A stretch of 64,000 nucleotides of DNA from positions 1-64,000 of the forward strand of contig NZ_JAELVQ010000006.1 of NCBI RefSeq assembly GCF_016428595.1, written 5' to 3'. The notes under the pieces were generated by a model. It did not search any database. It saw nothing but the letters and a program-made list of their open reading frames with translations, and was not told where the DNA came from. This stretch comes from Snuella sedimenti (GTDB lineage: Bacteria > Bacteroidota > Bacteroidia > Flavobacteriales > Flavobacteriaceae). This document shows positions 54,264 through 63,663 of this stretch, piece after piece. Position 1 is the stretch's first letter. Each line of letters begins with the position of its first letter. The position numbers and the translations under genes were made by a program.

Positions 54264-54416
54264 ACAATACCAAGACAAAACAAGGATTCCTGAAGTGACA
54301 ATACCTCTCCCAAACTAACCAAAATTGTTAGCTAATTAAAGACCTTATAGCGACATAAGCCTATAGCATGATACTCTTTCTTACTTCTAAAATCATTTCA
54401 ATTAACAGATGTTTTG

Positions 54417-54424
54417 TACTTTTG
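54417..54424 (+). promoter_or_regulatory. Possible -7 box upstream of the M20 gene
   Basis: TACTTTTG matches TAnnTTTG and lies 22 bases before the ATG. The -33 region is weak (TTTC). Confidence 0.4.
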
Positions 54425-54446
54425 ATACGCTTTAAAACAAATATCC

Positions 54447-55841
54447 ATGCAAAATATCCAAACTTACATTAACACGCATAAGGACCGTTTTTTAAATGAA
54501 CTTATAGAACTTTTAAAAATCCCATCCATAAGTGCCGATTCCACCTATAAAAATGAGGTTATAAAAACAGCCGAAGCTGTAAAAACCCAACTCGAGCAAG
54601 CGGGTTGTGATACAGTAGAAATTTGTAAAACAAAAGGGTTTCCTATTGTGTATGGAGAAAAAATGATTGACAAAAACCTGCCTACTGTGTTGGTATATGG
54701 GCATTATGATGTACAACCACCCGATCCGTTAAATCTATGGAACTCCCCTCCTTTTGAACCTGTTATAAAGGAAACGGATTCACATCCTGAAGGTGCTATT
54801 TTTGCACGGGGCGCCTGCGATGACAAAGGACAAATGTATATGCATGTGAAAGCACTGGAATTCATGACTAAAACAAAACAATTACCTTGTAATGTAAAGT
54901 TTATGATAGAAGGTGAAGAAGAGGTTGGCAGTGAAAATTTAGGTGATTTTGTTAAAGCTAATCGTGAAAAACTAAGCAATGATGTTATATTGATCTCTGA
55001 TACTGGCATGATTGCTAAAGACACACCATCCATAACCACAGGATTACGCGGACTAAGCTATGTTGAGGTTGAAGTGACCGGCCCTAATCGGGATTTACAT
55101 TCTGGATTATATGGTGGTGCCGTTGCTAACCCAATTAACGTTTTAGCAAAAATGATAGCCTCTTTACACGATGAAAACAACCACATTACCATTCCCGGTT
55201 TTTATGACAAGGTAGAAATTTTATCAGAAGCCGAACGTGCAGAAATGGCTAAAGCACCTTTCTCTTTAGAAGCATACAAAAAGGCTCTTGATATTGATGC
55301 TGTTTATGGTGAAGCAGGCTACACCACCAACGAACGCAATTCCATTCGCCCGACTCTGGATGTTAACGGTATTTGGGGCGGCTACACCGGTGAAGGCGCA
55401 AAAACAGTTATTGCGAGTAAAGCCTATGCTAAAATATCAATGCGATTAGTTCCTCATCAAGATTGGAAAGAAATTACCCAATTATTCAAATCGCATTTTG
55501 AAAGCATTGCCCCAAAAGGCGTTACCGTGAAAGTAACACCCCATCATGGAGGCCAAGGTTATGTAACGCCTATTGACTGTATTGGTTATCAAGCAGCATC
55601 AAAAGCATACAAAAGTACATTTGGAAAAACACCTATCCCGCAAAGAAGCGGTGGCAGTATCCCTATAGTATCTCTTTTTGAAAAAGAATTGAAGAGCAAA
55701 ACGATCTTAATGGGCTTTGGTTTGGACAGTGATGCTATCCATTCACCAAATGAGCATTTTGGAATCTTTAATTACTTAAAGGGTATAGAAACCATTCCCT
55801 ATTTTTACAAATATTTTACAGAACTCTCAAAACAAAAATAA
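54447..55841 (+). CDS. M20-family dipeptidase
   Basis: A 464-residue cytosolic metallopeptidase. Metal and catalytic motifs are in order: 'VLVYGHYDVQPPDPLNLWNS' with His86 and Asp88, 'ARGACDDKGQM' with Asp115, and 'MIEGEEEVGSENLGD' with the catalytic Glu pair. The dimerization (lid) domain (about 190-360) contains 'LDVNGIWGGYTGEGAKTVIA'. The C-terminal metal ligand His lies in 'LDSDAIHSPNEHFGI'. Length and architecture are those of the dipeptidase / carnosinase-like branch. It is the first gene of the right-hand chromosomal part and is probably a general peptide-recycling enzyme. Confidence 0.93.
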   Translation: MQNIQTYINTHKDRFLNELIELLKIPSISADSTYKNEVIKTAEAVKTQLEQAGCDTVEICKTKGFPIVYGEKMIDKNLPTVLVYGHYDVQPPDPLNLWNSPPFEPVIKETDSHPEGAIFARGACDDKGQMYMHVKALEFMTKTKQLPCNVKFMIEGEEEVGSENLGDFVKANREKLSNDVILISDTGMIAKDTPSITTGLRGLSYVEVEVTGPNRDLHSGLYGGAVANPINVLAKMIASLHDENNHITIPGFYDKVEILSEAERAEMAKAPFSLEAYKKALDIDAVYGEAGYTTNERNSIRPTLDVNGIWGGYTGEGAKTVIASKAYAKISMRLVPHQDWKEITQLFKSHFESIAPKGVTVKVTPHHGGQGYVTPIDCIGYQAASKAYKSTFGKTPIPQRSGGSIPIVSLFEKELKSKTILMGFGLDSDAIHSPNEHFGIFNYLKGIETIPYFYKYFTELSKQK

Positions 55842-55862
55842 ACCTACTTAATTAAAAAGTAC

Positions 55863-57101
55863 ATGCTTTTAACCCAAGAGTATCAAGAAAATTGGAGTTC
55901 CTCTAAAAAGCACCTATTTAAGTTTGTTTTTTCCTACTTCTCTTTATATATCTTTTTGATGTTCTCTAGTAGACTATTCGAAACACCTTTTAAATGGTTG
56001 GGAAAAACAGTTCTAGACATAAATTACAGCTACGATGTTAACGGTTTTGGCAGCGGCGATAACACATATGCATATGTTACGCTTGTTATAAATGTAATTT
56101 TAGCCATTATCATATCCATAATTTGGATATTGCTGGGTAATTCTAGAAAAAATTACAACAAGCTCTTTTATTGGTTCATAGTTGCCCTGAGGATATTTTT
56201 AATCTCTTTCATGTTTTCTTATGGTTCGGTAAAAATTATACAGCTACAATTTCCCTACCCATCACTTGCTAAAATGTTAGAACCTTTAGGCAATTTCTCT
56301 CCTATGGGCCTCGCCTGGACGTATCTGGGGTACTCAAAAGGATACAATCTCTTTATGGGGTTGATGGAAATTATTGGAGGACTATTATTAATTCCAAGAA
56401 GAACGTCTACACTTGGAGCATTCATAACAATGGGGGTTATGACACATGTTGTTATAATGAATTTTACTTATGATATTCCTGTTAAGATATTTTCGATCCA
56501 TTTAACCCTAATGGCATTATTTATTTTTAGTACAGACCTTAAACGATTTATAAAAATATTTATTACCAATAAGCCTATTAGGTCTTATGACTATTTCAAT
56601 CCCATAAAAAATAAGACCTACCATAAGATAATCCTTTGGACGAAATGTATTCTAATCATAGCTTTTTTTAGCATATTTTTTGTGCAATCATACGGCAACA
56701 ATAGAGGTAAAAGCAACACTAATAAACCGCCTCTTTATGGTGTATGGGAAGTAACAGAATACATTAAAGAAGGAGATACACTTCAACCATTAATTACAGA
56801 TACAGAAAGGTGGCGTTATTTAATTATTGAGCAAGCAAATCATGCTATAGCAAAAACCATGAATGATGTAAACCATTCTTTCAAATTTAAAACTGATACT
56901 ATAAATAAAAAAGTGATGATTTATAGTCCAGGAACCAAATCTGAAACTTACAATTTCAAATACGAACTCTTAAACAATGAAATTCTAACCCTTAAAGGTG
57001 ATCTTTATCTTTATAATTTGGAAATCAAACTAAGAAAAAAGGATTTATTATTAGATTCTAGAGACTTTCACTGGATTAATGAAAAACCATTCAACCGTTA
57101 A
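55863..57101 (+). CDS. DoxX-like membrane protein with C-terminal domain
   Basis: A 412-residue membrane protein with about seven or eight hydrophobic helices. The core 'LISFMFSYGSVKIIQLQFPY', 'GFLMGLMEIIGGLLLIPRR'-like stretch ('FMGLMEIIGGLLLIPRRTST') and 'LGAFITMGVMTHVVIMNFTY' resemble DoxX-type proteins. The final ~120 residues, after the last helix, form a separate beta-rich part ('PPLYGVWEVTEYIKEGDTLQ'). No enzymatic motif is visible. It starts 21 bases after the dipeptidase stop and its own stop touches the EamA gene start, so the three genes may be one operon. The function is unknown. Confidence 0.7.
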   Translation: MLLTQEYQENWSSSKKHLFKFVFSYFSLYIFLMFSSRLFETPFKWLGKTVLDINYSYDVNGFGSGDNTYAYVTLVINVILAIIISIIWILLGNSRKNYNKLFYWFIVALRIFLISFMFSYGSVKIIQLQFPYPSLAKMLEPLGNFSPMGLAWTYLGYSKGYNLFMGLMEIIGGLLLIPRRTSTLGAFITMGVMTHVVIMNFTYDIPVKIFSIHLTLMALFIFSTDLKRFIKIFITNKPIRSYDYFNPIKNKTYHKIILWTKCILIIAFFSIFFVQSYGNNRGKSNTNKPPLYGVWEVTEYIKEGDTLQPLITDTERWRYLIIEQANHAIAKTMNDVNHSFKFKTDTINKKVMIYSPGTKSETYNFKYELLNNEILTLKGDLYLYNLEIKLRKKDLLLDSRDFHWINEKPFNR

Positions 57102-57968
57102 ATGAAAAACCAGCACCTCAACCACCTTTTACAACTTTTACTTGCAACGCTTTTTATAAGTACATCGGGAGCCTTAGGGAGGTTTATAGATCTCCCCATC
57201 CCCATTACCATTTGGTGGCGTTCTATTATTGCATTGCTTTTATTATATTTTTTCTGTCGATATAAACATATTAGTTTAACCATTCGTTCTAAACGGGATT
57301 TGTTACCAGCTATTATTAGTGGCCTGTTGTTAGGCACCCATTGGATTACTTATTTCTATGCCTTAAAATTATCCAATGTGGCCATTGGTATGCTATCCCT
57401 TTTTGTTTATCCAATATTTACAGCTTTACTAGAGCCCTTATTTATAAAAACAAAGTTTGACCCCATATATATTGTTTTAGGGCTCATGGTTCTATTTGGC
57501 ATTTATTTGTTAGCTCCTGAATTTGATATTGAGAACACACATGTAAGGGGTATATTATTTGGATTATTCTCGGCCTTGTGCTATGCCTTACGAAACATAC
57601 TTTCCAAAAAGCTTGTAACGCATTATAGCGGTTCATCTGTTATGGTTTATCAAATGTTTGTTATAAGTATTGTATTATTCCCTACATTATTTATACTGGA
57701 TGCGTCCAATATCAATACCCAGTTCCCATATGTTATCCTTCTTGCAATACTTACCACAGCAGTTGGACATACCATGCTAATATACAGCTTAAAACATTTT
57801 ACAGTAAGTACCGCTAGCATCATTAATAGTATGCAACCTATTTTGGGAATCGTTATCGCTTTTATTTTTTTGGGTGAGATCCCCACCTGGAATACTTTTT
57901 TTGGTGGACTCATCATTCTATCAACAGTAATTATTGAAAGCCTCCGTTCTCAAAAAAAGTCTGCTTAA
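57102..57968 (+). CDS. EamA-family transporter
   Basis: A 288-residue permease of the drug/metabolite transporter superfamily. It has ten predicted helices as two EamA halves; the second half ends 'GHTMLIYSLKHFTVSTASII' followed by 'NSMQPILGIVIAFIFLGEIP', the usual family end. It probably exports an amino acid or metabolite, but the substrate cannot be read from the sequence. It starts on the base after the preceding stop, so translation is likely coupled. It is convergent with the flavoprotein gene, 21 bases away. Confidence 0.9.
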   Translation: MKNQHLNHLLQLLLATLFISTSGALGRFIDLPIPITIWWRSIIALLLLYFFCRYKHISLTIRSKRDLLPAIISGLLLGTHWITYFYALKLSNVAIGMLSLFVYPIFTALLEPLFIKTKFDPIYIVLGLMVLFGIYLLAPEFDIENTHVRGILFGLFSALCYALRNILSKKLVTHYSGSSVMVYQMFVISIVLFPTLFILDASNINTQFPYVILLAILTTAVGHTMLIYSLKHFTVSTASIINSMQPILGIVIAFIFLGEIPTWNTFFGGLIILSTVIIESLRSQKKSA

Positions 57969-57989
57969 AAATTACTACGGTTCGTTTCT

Positions 57990-59192
57990 TTATGGTAACT
58001 GTGAATAGCCTCTTCGCGTTTTCCAAAGAAAGTATTTTTCAAAAAGTACTTTAGAGAAATCGTAAAAGATATTTGGAATCATAATGGCAAACTTTCGAGG
58101 TTTAAACAACGTATCGCTCAAAATAATCACTTCTTTTTTACCAGCATCCATAACACATATTCCGGGAATCCTACCCCAAGCTTTTTTCTTCAATTTTGAT
58201 TTTCCATTGGTTACCCGTATGATATTCTCTGCCACAATTTTTCCAGTTTCATCTGATGGATAGCCTGTTTTAGGTCCTGAAAACGGTATTTTACCAGGCT
58301 TAAAAGGTAATTTTACATCCACAGCAATACCTGCTGCCCAAATGTTGTTGTAGTCTAAGTGCCTATAGTCTTCCCCTACCGGTAAATAGCCGTTAGCTGT
58401 TGCATGCAAATCGGGAGAGTTCGAAACAAAATCGACACCTACAAACGGAGGCATGAGCATGGTAAACCTACTAGGTAATTCTTCTCCAGAACTAAGCAAT
58501 ACTTTATTTTTAAAAACTTCTTTTACCCCCACTTCGGTACGATAGTGAATGTTGAACATTTTCATAAAGGATTTTAACATGGTTTCACCACCTGTTATAC
58601 CATCAATTCCGAAGTGTCCCAAATAAGTCTCGGGAGTAATCCAGTATAAATCCACTTGCTTTCTTATATGTTGTTCGCGCAACCATTTCTCTATATTGAA
58701 CAAAAACTCATAAGCAGCCCCCATACAACCAGCATTTTGGGTAGCTCCTATAACAATAGACCCAGGATTTTTCTTAAATTCCTCAAGGGCTTTTCGGGTT
58801 TTCATGGCCCCATTAGGCGTACCAATATAATGGGCAAACTCCTTAACACCTGGAGCCACATCGTACTTCACTTTGGGACCCGTTGCAATAACTAAATGAT
58901 CGTAAGACACATCGCCTTTATCGGTTACAACAACCTGCTTTTTAGCATCCACTTTAATGGCTTCAGCATTTAAAAAATCAACACCCTTTTTTGCTAGTAC
59001 GGCATCCTTCCTGAATGAAATATCTTTTACCTCCCGTCTTCCAAAAGGCACCCAAATCAGAGAAGGAATAAACAAAAACAATGGTGACTTATCAACCACT
59101 ATTACCCTGTGCCCTGTTTTGCCTTTTCGTTTTATTTCCAAAGCGGCGGTCATTCCTGCAAAATTTCCACCAACGACTACTGTTGTTTTCAT
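57990..59192 (-). CDS. Sulfide:quinone oxidoreductase-like flavoprotein
   Basis: A 400-residue FAD/NAD(P)-type oxidoreductase. The FAD-binding start is 'MKTTVVVGGNFAGMTAALEI', which sets the ATG at 59192 (an upstream ATG gives an unconvincing tail). 'VSYDHLVIATGPKVKYDVAP' is the usual second motif and 'NNIWAAGIAVDVKLPFKPGK' the C-terminal FAD contact. A Cys lies in 'ATQNAGCMGAAYEF', where SQR enzymes have a redox Cys, but the full Cys set cannot be confirmed. It may oxidise sulfide or a related donor and pass electrons to quinone, or be a type II NADH dehydrogenase relative. Confidence 0.82.
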   Translation of the reverse strand: MKTTVVVGGNFAGMTAALEIKRKGKTGHRVIVVDKSPLFLFIPSLIWVPFGRREVKDISFRKDAVLAKKGVDFLNAEAIKVDAKKQVVVTDKGDVSYDHLVIATGPKVKYDVAPGVKEFAHYIGTPNGAMKTRKALEEFKKNPGSIVIGATQNAGCMGAAYEFLFNIEKWLREQHIRKQVDLYWITPETYLGHFGIDGITGGETMLKSFMKMFNIHYRTEVGVKEVFKNKVLLSSGEELPSRFTMLMPPFVGVDFVSNSPDLHATANGYLPVGEDYRHLDYNNIWAAGIAVDVKLPFKPGKIPFSGPKTGYPSDETGKIVAENIIRVTNGKSKLKKKAWGRIPGICVMDAGKKEVIILSDTLFKPRKFAIMIPNIFYDFSKVLFEKYFLWKTRRGYSQLP

Positions 59193-59286
59193 AATTTCCT
59201 GTTTTATACCATTAAAATTAATCCTTTTGTGCCGCATAGAATGTTACAAAAGTCACACAACAAAGGCTTTAAAACCTATTTTAGGC

Positions 59287-59348
59287 TCTACACTTGTAGA
59301 ATTAAAAAATTTATTCTACATTTGTAGAACACATTCTAAATTTGTAGA
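59287..59348 (+). promoter_or_regulatory. BlaI-type operator with three dyads over the promoter
   Basis: Three dyads of the TACAnnTGTA class: TCTACACTTGTAGA (59287), TTCTACATTTGTAGAA (59314) and TTCTAAATTTGTAGA (59334). CTTG at 59293 and TACATTTG at 59317 form a -33/-7 promoter with a 20-base spacer, so the dyads cover both boxes and the third ends next to the start codon. Autorepression by the BlaI protein is expected. Confidence 0.75.
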
Positions 59349-59349
59349 C

Positions 59350-59715
59350 ATGCAATTATCGAAAACCGAAGAAGAACTAATGAATTATTTATGGAAGCTA
59401 AAAAAAGCTTTTATGAAAGATATTCTAGACCAGTATCCCGAACCCAAACCGGCTTCCACAACCATTGCAACCCTTTTAAAACGCATGACGGAGAAAGGGT
59501 TTATTAACTACAAAGTTTTTGGTAAATCGCGGGAATATTTCCCTTTGATAAAAAAAGAAGCTTACTTCTCCAAGCATGTAAACAGTCTTATAAAAACCTT
59601 TTTTAATGATAGTGCTTCCCAATTTGCTTCTTTCTTCACCAAAGAAACCAATTTAACTAAAGAAGAACTGGAACACCTAAAGACACTCATTGATAGTGAA
59701 ATAAAAAAGAAGTAA
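59350..59715 (+). CDS. BlaI/MecI-family repressor
   Basis: A 121-residue winged helix-turn-helix repressor: 'LSKTEEELMNYLWKLKKAFM', 'KDILDQYPEPKPASTTIATL', then 'LKRMTEKGFINYKVFGKSRE' and a C-terminal dimer part. The family's cleavage region is present at about residues 95-105 but its exact site cannot be read. I took the ATG at 59350; the long upstream frame runs through the operators and is not used. The M56 gene follows two bases after the stop, the usual BlaI/BlaR-like pair, in which signal perceived by the membrane protease inactivates the repressor. Confidence 0.92.
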   Translation: MQLSKTEEELMNYLWKLKKAFMKDILDQYPEPKPASTTIATLLKRMTEKGFINYKVFGKSREYFPLIKKEAYFSKHVNSLIKTFFNDSASQFASFFTKETNLTKEELEHLKTLIDSEIKKK

Positions 59716-59717
59716 TC

Positions 59718-61766
59718 ATGCTTTTATATGTCTTAAAATCCGGTATTTGCTTAGGTATTCTTTATGCTGTTTACAAACTCCTTTTAGAGAAAGAGGACAT
59801 GCACTTTTTTAAGCGGTTTTATTTAATAGGCGCCTTACTGGCTTCAATGATTATTCCTACCATAACGTTTACGGAATACATAAAAGTAATCCCCGAAGAA
59901 ATACCTCTAGTGGTTTCCAATAATATACCCTTCCAGGCCAATATAGTAGCCCCGCAACAAAATTACTGGCCCGTTATTTTATGGAGCATCTATGGTCTTG
60001 GCGTTTTGCTTTTTAGCTTTAAATTCATTAAAAATCTATTTGACATAGGCTATAAAATAAGACAAAACCCAAAGTACAAAACCAAAAGGGTCACCAATGT
60101 TTTATTGGCAGAAGCCGTTATTCCCCATACTTTTTTAAGTTATGTCTTTTTAAACAAATACAAATTCGAAGCGCAACAAATCCCCAAAGCCATATTGTTA
60201 CATGAAGAAGCCCATGCCGTTCAAAAGCACAGTCTGGACGTGTTATTTATAGAAATTATCCTGATTGTCTTTTGGTTCAATCCAATAATATATTTGGTAA
60301 AACGCAGCATGAAGTTAAACCATGAGTTTCTGGCAGATCAAACCGTTATCAATAAGGGTATTGCAACCCCTACATATCAAAATATTTTACTGGCATTCTC
60401 ATCAAATGCCTCCTACTCACCCTTGGCGCACGCCATCAATCATTCATTAATCAAAAAACGATTTACAGTTATGAAAACACAAACATCCAAATTAGCCTTA
60501 TGGCTACGACGTCTACTCGTCTTGCCTTTACTCACTATTCTAATCTATAGTTTTAGTAGTAAAGTTATTGTTGAAAAAAACCTAAGTCCTCAAGCTACAG
60601 AACAAGGAACATCCTCTGATAAAATAACAATACACATCGACGAGAACAACACTATTAGTATTAATAATAAACAGGTTCTTCTTAAAGACCTTTCGAATGA
60701 ACTCCAAAAGATCAACCATCAAAGTAATGCAGAACCCAGGGTTTATGTGGAAGTAAAAGGAACCTTATCTAACGCTTTTCTGTTCGACCTCAAAAAAGAA
60801 GTAGAAAAGGCAAATACCTCAATAACAGAAGTAAAAGCCAATTATATAGAAATGGATGAGCGTAGTGAGCATGCTAATTCATTTAAAGGCATTTCCTTTT
60901 CTGCTGACACGCTTCACTTTACAAACAAAAAAGGGGAGCTAATGCGTGGGTATTCAGGATCACCGCATACAATATCACCTCAAAAAGCAACAGACAAAGA
61001 GGATCATGATTCTATAACCATAAGAATTCCAAAAAGCAGCAACTATATTATCAATAGCAATGACCTAATGCTTATTTCAAAATATACCAATGATTTAATA
61101 CAAAATAGCCAACAAAAAGCAACAGACAAAGAGATCACAGAATATAAACAATTTGTAAAAAAACTCAATGCGCTCCCTGAACGTCAGCGCATCATAAAAC
61201 AAAAAGATCTGGTTCGTTTACAACATATTTATGATAAAATGTCCGAGGCGCAAAAAAGGTCGGTCACACAATTTTATCAATTAGTCCTTCCTCCTCCACC
61301 TCCCCCACCAACGCCGGCTGAACCACAAAACCCTTCAAAAACATTATTAGATGCCAGGAAAAAATATGAAGAAAAAGCTGAAACCTATATGGAAGCTGTG
61401 CAGGGCTACAAAACCGGTGAAAGTAAACTTGACGAATTACATAACCTTTATAAAGAAGTGATGTTACTATACAAACAGTACAGCTCGTTATCTAAAGCAG
61501 AAAACATTGCCTACAATTATTTAACCGTTCCTGATGGTGGCAAATTTGAGCTAAAATTATCAGACGGTACGAAAGTTTTTCTAGGATCAGGGGCTAAGTT
61601 AAAATATCCAGCTAAGTTCGTCAAAGGTCAAATACGTAAAGTAGAGCTAGAGGGTGAAGCTTATTTTGATGTGGCAAATAGTGATGAATACATAAACGCT
61701 TCTTTCATTGTTATTGTGAATGGCAAAGAAATAGATGCATCAAGAAAAAAATCAATTAAAAATTGA
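59718..61766 (+). CDS. M56 membrane metallopeptidase with FecR-like C-terminus
   Basis: A 682-residue BlaR1/MecR1-type protein. The N-terminus has four membrane helices. The zinc motif is 'LLHEEAHAVQKHS' (His162-Glu-Glu-Ala-His166), followed by 'LNHEFLADQTVI' with the third ligand. After a helix near 265-285 the outside part is long and includes a Pro-rich stretch (near residue 530) and coiled regions. The last ~85 residues ('VPDGGKFELKLSDGTKVFLG' and 'VELEGEAYFDVANSD') match a FecR-type domain and end early. The fusion is unusual. The protease part should cleave the BlaI repressor in response to an envelope signal. Confidence 0.85.
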   Translation: MLLYVLKSGICLGILYAVYKLLLEKEDMHFFKRFYLIGALLASMIIPTITFTEYIKVIPEEIPLVVSNNIPFQANIVAPQQNYWPVILWSIYGLGVLLFSFKFIKNLFDIGYKIRQNPKYKTKRVTNVLLAEAVIPHTFLSYVFLNKYKFEAQQIPKAILLHEEAHAVQKHSLDVLFIEIILIVFWFNPIIYLVKRSMKLNHEFLADQTVINKGIATPTYQNILLAFSSNASYSPLAHAINHSLIKKRFTVMKTQTSKLALWLRRLLVLPLLTILIYSFSSKVIVEKNLSPQATEQGTSSDKITIHIDENNTISINNKQVLLKDLSNELQKINHQSNAEPRVYVEVKGTLSNAFLFDLKKEVEKANTSITEVKANYIEMDERSEHANSFKGISFSADTLHFTNKKGELMRGYSGSPHTISPQKATDKEDHDSITIRIPKSSNYIINSNDLMLISKYTNDLIQNSQQKATDKEITEYKQFVKKLNALPERQRIIKQKDLVRLQHIYDKMSEAQKRSVTQFYQLVLPPPPPPPTPAEPQNPSKTLLDARKKYEEKAETYMEAVQGYKTGESKLDELHNLYKEVMLLYKQYSSLSKAENIAYNYLTVPDGGKFELKLSDGTKVFLGSGAKLKYPAKFVKGQIRKVELEGEAYFDVANSDEYINASFIVIVNGKEIDASRKKSIKN

Positions 61767-61805
61767 TGTAATTTGTAAAATCACGCTTAAACTAATATGC
61801 AGTCT

Positions 61806-61839
61806 AAATCCGGTTAAATGAAATTTGACCGGATTTTTT
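61806..61839 (+). terminator. Intrinsic terminator of the BlaI / M56 operon
   Basis: AAATCCGGT and ACCGGATTT pair (with AAAT/ATTT inside) and are followed by six T. It lies about 40 bases after the M56 stop. Confidence 0.85.
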
Positions 61840-61909
61840 GGCGCATAAAATGTAACATTTCCCCTTTATTAACGTTCTAATAACCAGTCAATCAAAAATC
61901 AATCACGTT

Positions 61910-63010
61910 ATGTTAAAGCAATTTTTCATTATCTGCTCGGGTGCAGACACCGCTATTTTAGAACACTGCTCTAAAGGCGAACAAAATAAATATGTGGGTA
62001 TTGGTGCCACGGTTTTCTTTACGGCCGTTATGGCTTTTATAGCTGCCAGCTATGCACTATACATGGTATTTGACAATCTTTATACTGCTATTTTCTTCGG
62101 ACTTATTTGGGGTTTACTCATTTTTAACTTGGATCGGTATATTGTTTCTACCATTAAAAAAAGTGATCTTTTTACGGATGAACTTCTTCAGGCAGCTCCC
62201 AGAATTGTATTGGCTGTGATTATTGCCATTGTTATAGCAAAGCCGCTAGAACTAAAAATTTTCGAAAAAGAGATCAATCAAGTATTATTAGAACAGAAAA
62301 ATGAACTCACTTTGCTTAACAAACAGCAAATAGCCAAACAATTTGATCCTTCTATAGACAATCTGAATAAAGAAATCACAAGCCTCCAACAACAAATAGA
62401 CACTAAGGAGGCCGAAGTAAATGCGCTATATGAAACATACATAGCAGAAGCAGAAGGCTCTGCAGGTACCAAACTAAAAGGTAAAGGACCTGTTTATAAA
62501 GAAAAACGTGATAAACATGATGCGCTACTAACCGAATTACAGCAACTAAAAGCGGAGAACAAAACAAAAATAACTACTCTCGAAACACAAATTGCAGGCC
62601 TTAAAGGTGATTATGAAACACAAGTCTTAACATCACAACCCATTATTAATAATTTTGATGGCTTAATGGCGCGCATTAATGCATTGAACAAACTCCCCTG
62701 GCTACCTTCATTTTTTATATTTCTACTCTTTCTAGCTATTGAAACAGCTCCCATCATCGCTAAACTATTAGCTCCAAAAAGTGCTTATGATTTTAAACTC
62801 GAAGACCAAGAAACGGCTGTAAAAACAATAGTACTTCAAAACAAAAGCCAAAGAGATGTATTACTGAGAACAGAAAATGCTATTAACGACCGAATTTATG
62901 AAGATATAAAACAAGAGGACGAACTATACAATTACAAACGTAAAAAAGCCCGGGAACTTCTGCAGTTACAAGCTGATGCCTTTTTTAAACATCAAAAGAA
63001 CGCGCTGTAG
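61910..63010 (+). CDS. DUF4407 membrane protein
   Basis: A 366-residue protein. The N-terminus ('FFIICSGADTAILEHCSKGE') and two close pairs of helices, followed by 'LLIFNLDRYIVSTIKKSD', are typical of DUF4407. A long coiled coil occupies about residues 120-245 ('LNKEITSLQQQIDTKEAEVN'), then another membrane segment ('WLPSFFIFLLFLAIETAPII'). The C-terminus is charged and helical. The function of the family is not known. The gene stands alone between terminators and a gap. Confidence 0.88.
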   Translation: MLKQFFIICSGADTAILEHCSKGEQNKYVGIGATVFFTAVMAFIAASYALYMVFDNLYTAIFFGLIWGLLIFNLDRYIVSTIKKSDLFTDELLQAAPRIVLAVIIAIVIAKPLELKIFEKEINQVLLEQKNELTLLNKQQIAKQFDPSIDNLNKEITSLQQQIDTKEAEVNALYETYIAEAEGSAGTKLKGKGPVYKEKRDKHDALLTELQQLKAENKTKITTLETQIAGLKGDYETQVLTSQPIINNFDGLMARINALNKLPWLPSFFIFLLFLAIETAPIIAKLLAPKSAYDFKLEDQETAVKTIVLQNKSQRDVLLRTENAINDRIYEDIKQEDELYNYKRKKARELLQLQADAFFKHQKNAL

Positions 63011-63222
63011 TCTTCTTTAAAATAAACACAGAAACAGCTTTTCAGAACTTAAAAATTAGTTATTTTTAGTCGATCATAACGAAGTTATCTAAGAAGTGAT
63101 TTATATTAACGTTCAGAGCAGAGCAAAGAACCTTATAATAATAAAAATTAATCTTTTAAGTAGATTCTTCATTTCATTCAGAATGAACTTTTTAGAACTC
63201 TTCATAAATTTCCTTTTAAAAA

Positions 63223-63654
63223 ATGAAAAGACTTATATGTATTCTGTGTTTAGTTGTATGTTTCAACACTCAAGCACAAACCTTAGAATCAAAAGACAAA
63301 ACAGCCATTCTTAACCTAATCGAAGACCAAAGACAAGCATGGAACAACAACGACATTGATACCTTTATGTCCAGTTATTGGAAAAGTGATTCGTTAAAAT
63401 TTTACGGTAGCAACGGGGTTACGAACGGCTGGAAAAACACCCTGGCACGTTACAAAAAGAGTTATCCTACCAAGGCGCATATGGGTCATTTGAATTTTAA
63501 AATTAATGCGGTTACAAAAATAGATGACGGTGCCTACTATGTGATGGGCGAATACCATTTAACCCGTGACATTGGTAACGCCAATGGTATTTTTATGATC
63601 ATTTTGAAAAAAATAGAAGGCGAGTGGAAAATCATTGCCGACACCTCTTGTTAA
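63223..63654 (+). CDS. Secreted NTF2-like (DUF4440/SnoaL-type) protein
   Basis: A 143-residue protein with a signal peptide ('LICILCLVVCFNTQAQ'). The mature part is an NTF2-like fold: 'KTAILNLIEDQRQAWNNNDI', then 'DTFMSSYWKSDSLKFYGSNG' and a C-terminal strand 'GIFMIILKKIEGEWKIIADT' ending in the conserved His-like slot 'SC'. Such proteins often bind small ligands or act as simple lyases or isomerases, but no catalytic residue set is obvious. It is transcribed alone and convergent with the M24 gene nine bases away. Confidence 0.85.
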   Translation: MKRLICILCLVVCFNTQAQTLESKDKTAILNLIEDQRQAWNNNDIDTFMSSYWKSDSLKFYGSNGVTNGWKNTLARYKKSYPTKAHMGHLNFKINAVTKIDDGAYYVMGEYHLTRDIGNANGIFMIILKKIEGEWKIIADTSC

Positions 63655-63663
63655 TATAACTTT

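Noticed and set aside
58957-59349. Long upstream extension of the BlaI gene
   Set aside because: It crosses the operators and the opposite flavoprotein gene. The ATG at 59350 gives the exact family length.
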